Shown here piece after piece: positions 43,642-51,240 of a stretch of DNA of 64,000 nt. This DNA comes from Terribacillus sp. FSL K6-0262 (GTDB lineage Bacteria; Bacillota; Bacilli; Bacillales; Amphibacillaceae): NCBI RefSeq assembly GCF_037977385.1, contig NZ_CP150277.1, forward strand, positions 682,001-746,000. The letters run 5' to 3'. The translations under genes and the position numbers were made by a program. The stretch's first letter is position 1; each line of letters begins with the position of its first letter. The notes under the pieces were generated by a model. It saw only the letters and a program-made list of their open reading frames with translations. It did no database searches and was not told the origin of the DNA.

Positions 43642-44097
43642 CTAGGCATTGTCTTTCTCCCATTCACTCAAATACATCCTTGCTGTTACATTGTTGGGAT
43701 TTTCCATCTTCGAGATAAGCTCCAGACTATTCCCATCCAAATCATTGAAATGAATCTTCGCATGTGCCATTCCATCATGTGCCATCACAAAAGGCTCATG
43801 AGGGCCGAAGCCAAACGCCTCCCTTGGCCGATATCCTCTTTCCCTCAACCACTCCGAGGCACGTTTCAGATTCTCCAAGCTTACTTGAAATGCGACATGC
43901 CTGATCGATGGATGATAATCAAGCTCTGCCTTGTCCGATTCCCAGAGACCAAGCCAGCTGTGGCCCTTTTTTATCCAAAAGAATGCCAATCTATCCTCAT
44001 GGATATGGGAGAGTTCGAGTCCCAGTCCCTCATAGAATGCAATGGATTCCTTTAAATCACTTACTGGCAGATGTGCTTCATATAATCCTTCTATCAA
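43642..44097 (-). CDS. VOC/glyoxalase family protein
   Basis: 151 residues from a TTG at 44097 with GAAGGAG eight bases upstream. Two beta-alpha-beta-beta-beta modules: GLYEAHLPVSDLKESIAFYE, HPSIRHVAFQVSLENLKRAS and a metal-site end KIHFNDLDGNSLELISKM. Relatives include FosB-type and dioxygenase-like proteins, but the key motifs do not fix one activity. It lies next to a low-GC region on its upstream side. Confidence 0.8.
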   Translation of the reverse strand: MIEGLYEAHLPVSDLKESIAFYEGLGLELSHIHEDRLAFFWIKKGHSWLGLWESDKAELDYHPSIRHVAFQVSLENLKRASEWLRERGYRPREAFGFGPHEPFVMAHDGMAHAKIHFNDLDGNSLELISKMENPNNVTARMYLSEWEKDNA

Positions 44098-44203
44098 ATA
44101 AAACACTCCTTCCTTGATTGTATAATCAGAATATAACAACTAAAAATAGAAATGCTGATATAATTCATACCCCACCATGATTTAGTATCGATATATTATT
44201 TAT

Positions 44204-44557
44204 TCAGTTAATTTTTCTATCTTCCAATTGCTTTTCACCCCAATAACAAATCGCATCTAATACAGGAATCAATGATTTTCCTTGTTCTGATAAACTATAT
44301 TCTACTTTTGGAGGAACTTGCGCATATTCTTTTCTAACTATCAATTGATCCTTTTCTAATTCCTTTAACGTATTGGTCAAGGATTTATATGAGATTTTAT
44401 CAATCACACGTTTTAACTCGGTGTAACGAATCGGTCCATTACTTGTATATAGGGTATATAAAATTATCATTTTATATTTTCCACCTATCAATGACAAAGT
44501 GTATCCAAATCCAGTATTTTTCAAATCCCCATTATATCCGAATGATCGTATATCCAT
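44204..44557 (-). CDS. HxlR family transcriptional regulator
   Basis: 117 residues, winged helix: FGYTLSLIGGKYKMIILYTL, IRYTELKRVIDKISYKSLTN, LKELEKDQLIVRKEYAQVPP and VEYSLSEQGKSLIPVLDAIC (a possible redox cysteine). HxlR proteins often control a divergent quinone or nitro-reductase, as here with the gene at 44671. Markedly AT-rich compared with the surroundings, as is its partner, which suggests both came in together. Confidence 0.9.
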   Translation of the reverse strand: MDIRSFGYNGDLKNTGFGYTLSLIGGKYKMIILYTLYTSNGPIRYTELKRVIDKISYKSLTNTLKELEKDQLIVRKEYAQVPPKVEYSLSEQGKSLIPVLDAICYWGEKQLEDRKIN

Positions 44558-44670
44558 TTCACACTCTCCTTTTGGTTAGTATCGCACTTTCATTACCATA
44601 CTTGTTTAGAGTCAAAACCCGAAATAAAATGAATGCAGATATAAAGAACACAATATAGGAGGAATAGGAA

Positions 44671-45252
44671 ATGAAAACAATTATTTATGCACACCCCTGG
44701 GAAGGTAGCTTTAACCATGCAATTTTAACTTCGATCACAAAAGATTTAGAATCAAAGAAAGAAACATTCCAAGTGATAGATCTGTATAAAGATGAATTTA
44801 ATCCAGCATTTACCGCAGAAGAATTAAAGTTTTTTAATAAGGGTGAAACGCCATACGAATTAGTTAAGCAATATCAAAAACTACTAAACCAAGCAACTGA
44901 GTTGATTTTTATTTTTCCTGTTTGGTGGTGGGATTTACCAGCCATATTAAAAGGTTTCATCGATAAAGTAATGCTATCGGGTTTTGCTATCTTAGAAACT
45001 AAAGAAACAGGTGCTTTGACTGGATTATTGACCAACATAAGAAAAACAACCGTCATCACCACTTCTACATCGGAAAAAGAGTATCTTGAAAATGAAGCAG
45101 GGAATGCTATTCAAGGTGTTTTTATAAATCGAACTCTTGCTGATCTCGGAATTAAAAACGAACATACTAAATGGATTAATTTTTCTAGGGTGAACTTGAC
45201 AACTGATGATAATAGACATCTATTTTTAAAAGAACTTCCTCAAATGATATAA
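44671..45252 (+). CDS. NAD(P)H oxidoreductase, flavodoxin-like quinone reductase family
   Basis: 193 residues: KTIIYAHPWEGSFNHAILTS (FMN/FAD phosphate loop), VIDLYKDEFNPAFTAEELKF, and FPVWWWDLPAILKGFIDKVM, diagnostic of the NQO1/KefF/YwrO group. It reduces quinones by two electrons and protects against electrophile stress in the cytoplasm. It is divergent from the HxlR regulator across 113 bp containing AGTAT ... ATACT arms that could be its operator. The start follows AGGAGGAATAGGAA. Confidence 0.88.
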   Translation: MKTIIYAHPWEGSFNHAILTSITKDLESKKETFQVIDLYKDEFNPAFTAEELKFFNKGETPYELVKQYQKLLNQATELIFIFPVWWWDLPAILKGFIDKVMLSGFAILETKETGALTGLLTNIRKTTVITTSTSEKEYLENEAGNAIQGVFINRTLADLGIKNEHTKWINFSRVNLTTDDNRHLFLKELPQMI

Positions 45253-45361
45253 GGTCAATCCAAAGCCTTCCATGAGGGGCTTCAGCAACTCGAATGACCA
45301 GAGTTCCTTCTGAATTAAATGCTGCAAAGATGTTGCCGGGAATGACTGATTCTGACGTATG

Positions 45362-45392
45362 TAAAAGGCTGTGGAACTTTCTCCACGGCCCT
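45362..45392 (-). terminator. Hairpin resembling an IS1182 end, probable terminator of dhaKL
   Basis: On the minus strand, GGCCGTGGA GAAAGT TCCACAGCC followed by TTTTA. It can terminate the kinase gene ending at 45441. Its sequence is close to the right end of the IS at 31247-31276 (shared GAGAAAGT core and CAGCCTTTT arm), so it may be a relict IS end. Confidence 0.6.
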
Positions 45393-45440
45393 ATTCTAAT
45401 CTCCATTTATCTCGGTTCTTCCAATTTGACTGTTTATCCA

Positions 45441-47183
45441 TCATTCCAGACTTTCCGCCAACTTGGTAAAGATGACTCCCAGAGCATGCGCCCCGGCGTC
45501 CGGATAGCCAAGGCTGCGCTCCCCTACCGTACCGGCGCGTCCCATCCGGGCAACGATTTCCTTTGTCTTTTCAGCTCCGTTCACCGCAGCATCCGCCCCC
45601 TTCCGGAAAGCAGCCTTCACGTCTTCACCTGCTGCGGCACTCTGCTGCCAGCTGTCTGCACATGGAGCGAGGGCATCGATCAATGTCTTATCGCCAACTT
45701 CCGCACCGCGGCCGAAGGAACGTTCCCCGATATCCTGAATTGCCGTGACGATACGCTGCAGCGTATCAGCGAATGCTGGTACAGAAAGCTCGTTTTTCCC
45801 TTCTGCCGCTTTACCCGCAGCTCGGAACGCTCCGCCCCAAATCGGACCTGAAGCACCCCCGCAATGCTCCATGATCACCATGGAAGCGTCGTCGAGGAAG
45901 CGTGCAATTGTCAGATCATCTTGACTGAGAATCTGCTTCCACTCCCGTTTCAATTGACGGAAGCCTTTTGCCACACTATTTCCGAAATCGCCATCTCCCG
46001 CGTGTGTATCCAGCTTATTGAAAGCCGCTTCATTCTCAATGATGATTTCACTCATTTTATCGACTAAGTAGATGATATTTTCCAGCGTGATGGAATCTTC
46101 TTTTACTTGTGCATACGAACTGTCCGTTTCCACCCGGAAAGAAGCAACCGCATCCTCCGCTGATTCTTCCCGCTCTTCAAATGGCGGCTGCTCGACCGGT
46201 CCGTCGATCTTGAAAGCAGGTGTATCCGAATGGCTGGAAAGCAGCGTGCGCAGCTCCTCATCAAGTGACATGATCGTCACCGAAACACCGGACATATCGA
46301 TGCTCGTCATATAATTGCCGACGAATATGCGGTTTATTTTTATATGACGCTCTGCCAGTTCCCGATTGACTGACTGATTGAACAGATACAGCTCCTGCAA
46401 TGGCGTCCCGCCGAATCCATTGATCAGCAATGCCGCGTCTTCTTCCGGCTCTCCTTCTTTCAGTAAGTCATCTACCATACGTTTCGCCAATTCATCCGCT
46501 GTCAGTACTTTTTCACGTCTTATCCCTGGTTCCCCATGAATACCCACACCGTATTCCATCTCATCCTCTGCCAGTTCGAAAGTCGGTTCGCCTCCAGGCA
46601 GGGTGCAGGATGTCAAGGCTACGCCGATACTGCGTGTCCGCGAAACAGCCTTCTCGGCAGCGGCTTTCACTTGCTGCAGGTCGCGCCCCTCGGCTGCTGC
46701 TGCACCGGCAATCTTATGTACAAGGACGACACCGGCAACACCTCGCCTCCCGACCGTATATAAACTATCCTCAACCGCGATATCATCATCGACCTTCACA
46801 TAATCCACTTCCAGTCCATCTTCCTTGGCCAGGTGAGCTGCATTCTTGAAGTTCATGATATCCCCGCTGTAATTTTTGATGATGAGCAATGTACCCTTCT
46901 CACCAGCTGTCTCCTTGATCGCTTGATACACCTGGATTTGGGAAGGGGAAGCAAACATATCACCGCATACCGCGGCATCCAGCATGCCTTCCCCGACAAA
47001 ACCGGCATGCGAAGGCTCATGCCCGCTCCCGCCCCCGCTGATCAGCGTCACCTTATCCGTTTGCGGTCGTTTCTTTTTGATCACTTTATACTTTTTCAAT
47101 AACTCGAGCTCCGGGTGCGCCAATACCAGCCCGTGGCACATTTCCAGGACAACATCCTCTGGGCGATTGATGATTTTCTTCAT
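45441..47183 (-). CDS. ATP-dependent dihydroxyacetone kinase (DhaK-DhaL fusion)
   Basis: 580 residues. The DhaK domain (1-330) has VTLISGGGSGHEPSHAGFVG and the substrate-binding histidine His216 in YGVGIHGEPGIRRE. The DhaL ATP-binding domain (about 370-580) has the magnesium-binding aspartates in DTHAGDGDFGNSVAKGF and GGASGPIWGGAF. One chain carries both domains, as in single-subunit kinases of yeast and Citrobacter, rather than the split PTS-dependent DhaKLM. It phosphorylates dihydroxyacetone (or glyceraldehyde) to the triose phosphate. Stands alone. Confidence 0.93.
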   Translation of the reverse strand: MKKIINRPEDVVLEMCHGLVLAHPELELLKKYKVIKKKRPQTDKVTLISGGGSGHEPSHAGFVGEGMLDAAVCGDMFASPSQIQVYQAIKETAGEKGTLLIIKNYSGDIMNFKNAAHLAKEDGLEVDYVKVDDDIAVEDSLYTVGRRGVAGVVLVHKIAGAAAAEGRDLQQVKAAAEKAVSRTRSIGVALTSCTLPGGEPTFELAEDEMEYGVGIHGEPGIRREKVLTADELAKRMVDDLLKEGEPEEDAALLINGFGGTPLQELYLFNQSVNRELAERHIKINRIFVGNYMTSIDMSGVSVTIMSLDEELRTLLSSHSDTPAFKIDGPVEQPPFEEREESAEDAVASFRVETDSSYAQVKEDSITLENIIYLVDKMSEIIIENEAAFNKLDTHAGDGDFGNSVAKGFRQLKREWKQILSQDDLTIARFLDDASMVIMEHCGGASGPIWGGAFRAAGKAAEGKNELSVPAFADTLQRIVTAIQDIGERSFGRGAEVGDKTLIDALAPCADSWQQSAAAGEDVKAAFRKGADAAVNGAEKTKEIVARMGRAGTVGERSLGYPDAGAHALGVIFTKLAESLE

Positions 47184-47264
47184 TGGTCATCCTCCTCTTA
47201 TCCAAGCAAAAGTGTCTATCTTCCTTCAGCTTAACAGAACGAATCAAGAATTGCACAGACTAGG

Positions 47265-47477
47265 TTGACAAGTCTGAAAAGTTTGGATACAATCACTAAA
47301 AAAATAGTTTTCTTATCAAGAGAGGCGGAGGGACTGACCCTGTGAAGCCTCGGCAACCGACTGTCAGCAGCACGGTGCCAATTTCAGAAGGATGATGCAT
47401 CCTGAAGATGAGAAGCGTGTACGGATAGTTACAGACCCGGCAGCCCTTCTCTTTTATATGGAGAAGGGCTGCTTTCG
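47265..47477 (+). promoter_or_regulatory. Promoter and SAM (S-box) riboswitch of the SfnG-like gene
   Basis: Promoter TTGACA (47265-47270), 17 bp, TACAAT (47288-47293). The aptamer starts CTTATCAAGAGAGGCGGAGG, continues CTGACCCTGTGAAGCCTCGG then CAACC, GGTGCCAATTTC and a closing GATGAGAAG. The terminator stem GCAGCCCTTCTC / GAGAAGGGCTGC (47440-47472) follows, with a weak T-tract. It is the third S-box in the window. The GGTGCCAAT form is a common variant. Confidence 0.93.
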
Positions 47478-47515
47478 TATACGCCTTGATAAGCAAGCTT
47501 GATTGGAGTGTAAAC

Positions 47516-48601
47516 ATGACCAAGAATGTGAAATTTGCTTATTGGGTACCAAATGTGAGCGGCGGTTTGGTCATTTCCAAGCTGCCGCAAAAGACGGATT
47601 GGAGTTTCGAAGCAAATAAACGCTATGCGCAAATCGCCGAACAGAATGGCTTTGAATATGCCCTGCTGCAAACACGCTTCATCGCAAGCTATGGTGCAGA
47701 CAAACAGCTCGAGGCGATAACACTCGCCTCGGCCCTTGCCAGTGTCACCGAGAAACTGAACCTTATTTCGGCTGTCCACCCTGGGCTTTGGCATCCAGGC
47801 GTCTATGCCAAGATGCTTGCCACTTTGGATCATATCAGCGGCGGCCGTGCTGCTGTGAATATCGTCAGCGGCTGGTTCAAGCAGGAATTCATCAGCTACG
47901 GCGAGCATTGGCTCGATCATGATGAACGCTACCGTCGTTCCGAGGAATTCATCCGCGTGCTTCGGGCATTGTGGGAAGAAGAACAAGCTACCTATCGGGG
48001 AGACTTTTATCGATTGACGGATGCCCCATTGAAGCCAAAGCCCAAAAATCGGATTCCAATCTTCCAGGGCGGTAATTCAGAGGTTGCCAGGGACATGGCT
48101 GCCCGTGTTTCCGATTATTATTTCATGAATGGCAATACACTGGAGGGGTTCCAGCAGCAAATCCAGGATGTAAAAGCCCGAGCAGCCAAACAAGGACGGG
48201 ATGTCAAATTCGCCGTAAACGGCTTTGCCATCGTCCGGGACACAGAAGAAGAAGCCGTATCCCTTCTGCGTGACATCGTAGCGCACGCCGATGATGAAGC
48301 CGTGGAAGGATTCCGGGAATCCGTCAAGGACGCAGGCCAGGCAACACGCAGCAAGCAAGGCATGTGGGCAGACTCCTCTTTTGAGGACCTTGTCCAATAT
48401 AATGACGGCTTCAAAACCGGTCTGATCGGTACAGCCGAACAAGTAGCCGACCAAATCATCCGCTTGAAACAAATCGGTGTCGACCTTGTCCTGACCGGCC
48501 ACTTCCATTATGAAGAGGATTTGGAGCGCTTCGGTCGTCAAGTCATCCCGCTCGTCCGTGAAAGGGAAGCAGCTTTGACACATGCAAAACAGCCCACTTG
48601 A
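47516..48601 (+). CDS. FMNH2-dependent monooxygenase, dimethylsulfone monooxygenase SfnG type
   Basis: 361 residues of the bacterial luciferase-like family. FAYWVPNVSGGLVISKLPQ at the N terminus, DHISGGRAAVNIVSGWFKQE, GEHWLDHDERYRRSEEFIRV and SSFEDLVQYNDGFKTGLIGT match SfnG more closely than the alkanesulfonate enzyme SsuD. SfnG uses FMNH2 and oxygen to split dimethylsulfone into methanesulfinate and formaldehyde, so the cell can use it as a sulfur source. S-box control fits that. The ATG at 47516 has TGGAGTG upstream. No flavin reductase lies next to it. Confidence 0.85.
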   Translation: MTKNVKFAYWVPNVSGGLVISKLPQKTDWSFEANKRYAQIAEQNGFEYALLQTRFIASYGADKQLEAITLASALASVTEKLNLISAVHPGLWHPGVYAKMLATLDHISGGRAAVNIVSGWFKQEFISYGEHWLDHDERYRRSEEFIRVLRALWEEEQATYRGDFYRLTDAPLKPKPKNRIPIFQGGNSEVARDMAARVSDYYFMNGNTLEGFQQQIQDVKARAAKQGRDVKFAVNGFAIVRDTEEEAVSLLRDIVAHADDEAVEGFRESVKDAGQATRSKQGMWADSSFEDLVQYNDGFKTGLIGTAEQVADQIIRLKQIGVDLVLTGHFHYEEDLERFGRQVIPLVREREAALTHAKQPT

Positions 48602-48612
48602 TGTGGGCTGTT
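48589..48612. terminator. Bidirectional hairpin after the SfnG-like gene
   Basis: AACAGCCCAC TTGAT GTGGGCTGTT covers the stop codon and lies between convergent genes. Confidence 0.7.
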
Positions 48613-48631
48613 CACTTATGCACAGGAGCAA

Positions 48632-49126
48632 TCACTTTAAGCTTTTCACCAAGTTGAACCAAACTTTACCCGCATGCTCAGAAGCTGATTCCCCCTCATT
48701 ACAGTACCCACTTGCCTCATAGAAAGGCACCAAATGATCCAAGCATGTCAGGGTGATTCCCTGCCTTTGATATCTCACACACATTTTTTCCAATTCATTT
48801 AACAGCTTTACCGCAATCCCTTTCCCTCTATGGTGAGGATGCACCGCCAAACTGAGTATGCTTTGAAATCCCCCGCTTGGCGGATTAGGGATTGTATGTT
48901 CAAACAATTCATCTGTGATATAACGCTGAGGTATGACTGGACCGACGACATAGCCGAGGATCTTATCGCGGCTATCTCTTGCCACGATGAATGAATCTGC
49001 TATAATCTCAATCCTCTCCAGCATGGCTTCTTTCGTCGCCGCTTCATCAGGTGTGAAGCCAGCATATTCAATATCCATCAGTTCTTCTAAATCCTCTCGA
49101 TGTGGTACAGTAAAGTGAATGTCCAT
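48632..49126 (-). CDS. GNAT family N-acetyltransferase
   Basis: 164 residues: FTVPHREDLEELMDIEYAGF, then FIVARDSRDKILGYVVGPVI, motif A SILSLAVHPHHRGKGIAVKL, and GITLTCLDHLVPFYEASGYC. The pattern resembles the arylalkylamine acetyltransferase-like subgroup (LSLAVHPxxRGKG). Acceptor unknown. It lies alone, convergent with the SfnG-like gene. Confidence 0.85.
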   Translation of the reverse strand: MDIHFTVPHREDLEELMDIEYAGFTPDEAATKEAMLERIEIIADSFIVARDSRDKILGYVVGPVIPQRYITDELFEHTIPNPPSGGFQSILSLAVHPHHRGKGIAVKLLNELEKMCVRYQRQGITLTCLDHLVPFYEASGYCNEGESASEHAGKVWFNLVKSLK

Positions 49127-49209
49127 ATTATTTATCCCCTGCCATTTTCAAACAATATCATTATATAATCATTATACTACACTAGCTCTCCAAGGAAGGA
49201 GTGATTGAC

Positions 49210-49869
49210 ATGCATGCAAAAGACTATCTCGCAGTCTGCTTTGCCGATCTTGAACTAGTACCAAGCATTTATCATCGATGGCATACTGGCATGCATATAG
49301 CGCTCGGCGGAGATAGCCATCAATTACTGGACAATGACCAGCTCAATATGGATCTGTTCCATCTCGTCTATCATCAAGCATTGACCATTCTCAGGCATTT
49401 ATTTGATTCAGACGATGAGCTTTATCTAGCTGCCAATCTATATAAGGGGAAACGTGGACGAATAAAGAAGACAAATCTATTTAGACCATTTATAAGAAGG
49501 AAAAAGTTGCTCTATCAGATTCGGGCTCACACATTGCCTTACCCGTTTGAAGATGAAAGTCTGTTCGAATACCAGCAGTTTTCCCTCAAGTGCAGACCAG
49601 CTGATATCCGGATTCCAGCGCTGCTGAAAGCTGCATGCAATAAGGATTTCCCTCCCCTTAAACCGAGATTCAAAGCGCATGCCGGCTACCCCGACATCTT
49701 TTTTATCAACAAAAGCAAGGATATCATCTTTTTCATCTATGATGATCGCGGATGCGAGGTGGTTGCAAAAGAGCCAGCAGCATTGGAGTCTTTATCAAGT
49801 CGGCTTTCAGGCTATACATATGATATAAAGACAAGGGATGAACAGCTCCCTGTCCATCTAAATCGCTAA
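49210..49869 (+). CDS. DUF3885 family protein
   Basis: 219 residues from the ATG at 49210 (GGAAGGAG eight bases upstream; a GTG three codons earlier is less likely). IYHRWHTGMHIALGG near the N terminus, LFHLVYHQALTILRHLFDSD, and FFIYDDRGCEVVAKEPAALE with an LSGYTYDIKTR end are the DUF3885 marks. The family is frequent in Bacillaceae, sometimes beside contact-dependent systems, and has no proven function. No toxin or immunity partner is visible here. Confidence 0.7.
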   Translation: MHAKDYLAVCFADLELVPSIYHRWHTGMHIALGGDSHQLLDNDQLNMDLFHLVYHQALTILRHLFDSDDELYLAANLYKGKRGRIKKTNLFRPFIRRKKLLYQIRAHTLPYPFEDESLFEYQQFSLKCRPADIRIPALLKAACNKDFPPLKPRFKAHAGYPDIFFINKSKDIIFFIYDDRGCEVVAKEPAALESLSSRLSGYTYDIKTRDEQLPVHLNR

Positions 49870-49996
49870 TCGATTTCTTCATATCAATAAGAATATAATT
49901 CAAAACTCTACAATAAAAGTGCCGTTTCGCAGCCTATGTCTATGTTAAAATAAGTGAACGCGCAATTCACTCTATCGATAAGGAACGGGAATCAAT

Positions 49997-51196
49997 ATGA
50001 ATAAAAAAGATATCGCAACTATCCGAAGACAATTCAAAAAAGGCAATGATAAGCTCAAAATCTCGGATATATTCAATGTATATATCATGAAAGAATCAAG
50101 CGACATTTATCATCATGAGCGTATGCCATTCGATATGCTGGATGAAGACCAGCAGGAACTTTTTCTTGGCAATTTCAAGAAGGTACTGGCCGGACAGCTC
50201 GATGAGAAATTATTCGAATTGAAATTCAAACGGGATGCCGAGGACAGCAGTCAGTTCATCCTGCATCGCGGCCTGCTCACGAATGATGTCGAGGAATGGG
50301 CCAATGACATGCTCCGCCTTGTTGCCAAAATGCTGCAGGACAGGCAGTATGAGCATGATGTTGTCATCAGTTTCATCAAGGCGGAATACCTGAAAGCCCA
50401 AAAACGCCAAAGCGAGGAATCAGAGGAAAGCGCCAATGACACGATGTATTCCCATCAATTCCTGCTTTGCAGCATCAACAAGACACAGGAGCCGAAGAAG
50501 GAATTGCAATTCGATTATGTGGAGCGGGAGTTCAAGTATAATGTGACAGTCGATCCAGTCATCAATCTGCAGTCCCCGTTATCCGGCTTCCTCTTCCCAT
50601 GCTTTAATGACAGCGCGGCTGATGTCAACCACGTCCTTTATTCAACGGCAAAGGCCTTTGAACCGGATACAGCGTTCATCGAAAATGTATTGAATGCCGA
50701 AGAAATCATGACAGCAAAAGATGACAAGAGCGTTTTCGAGGAAATCGTCAAGGATATCACAGGAGACCAGCTGAACACCTCGACACTCGCCAATGTCTAT
50801 GAAGAAATCAACCGTGTGGTCGAGGAAAATGAAGAAGATGAACCACCGAAACTCGACCGGCAGGATATTCAACGCGTTCTGACGATGAGCGGTGTGGAAG
50901 ACGTGACCCCCGAAAAAGTGGAGACCGCCTATCAAAAAGTCATCGACGATGAGAAATATGAAATGAAAGCAACCAGCGTACTGCCAAAGTACAACTCCAA
51001 ATCCATCAAAATCAAAACAAAGGTAGCCAATATCGCCATCAGCCCGGAAGATCTGCGTTACGTACGGCAAGTTGTGTTCAACAACAAACGCTGCATCATG
51101 ATCGAAGTGGAAGAGGATACTGTCATTGAAGGATTTAAAATGGCGGAAGAAGCTTTGGTGAATAAAATGAATAAAGAAGAAGCCGAACAGTTATAA
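49997..51196 (+). CDS. DUF4317 family protein
   Basis: 399 residues. IRRQFKKGNDKLKISDIFNV, then FLLCSINKTQEPKKELQFDY, SPLSGFLFPCFNDSAADVNH, and VANIAISPEDLRYVRQVVFN NKRCIMIEVEED at the C terminus are typical of DUF4317, a soluble family of unknown function in Firmicutes. Transcribed alone with a downstream terminator. AAGGAACGG serves as ribosome binding site. Confidence 0.8.
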   Translation: MNKKDIATIRRQFKKGNDKLKISDIFNVYIMKESSDIYHHERMPFDMLDEDQQELFLGNFKKVLAGQLDEKLFELKFKRDAEDSSQFILHRGLLTNDVEEWANDMLRLVAKMLQDRQYEHDVVISFIKAEYLKAQKRQSEESEESANDTMYSHQFLLCSINKTQEPKKELQFDYVEREFKYNVTVDPVINLQSPLSGFLFPCFNDSAADVNHVLYSTAKAFEPDTAFIENVLNAEEIMTAKDDKSVFEEIVKDITGDQLNTSTLANVYEEINRVVEENEEDEPPKLDRQDIQRVLTMSGVEDVTPEKVETAYQKVIDDEKYEMKATSVLPKYNSKSIKIKTKVANIAISPEDLRYVRQVVFNNKRCIMIEVEEDTVIEGFKMAEEALVNKMNKEEAEQL

Positions 51197-51201
51197 AGCA
51201 A

Positions 51202-51234
51202 TAAGGATGCTGCGTGATGCAGCATCCTTATTTG
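51202..51234. terminator. Bidirectional terminator between DUF4317 and nucleotidase genes
   Basis: AAGGATGCTGC GTGAT GCAGCATCCTT followed by ATTTG on the plus strand and ATTGC on the minus strand. Confidence 0.8.
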
Positions 51235-51240
51235 TATTGA

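Noticed and set aside
45185..45440. Minus-strand frame of 73 codons after the quinone reductase gene
   Set aside because: Overlaps the end of that gene antisense and lacks a start signal. The stretch is better explained as spacer plus terminator.
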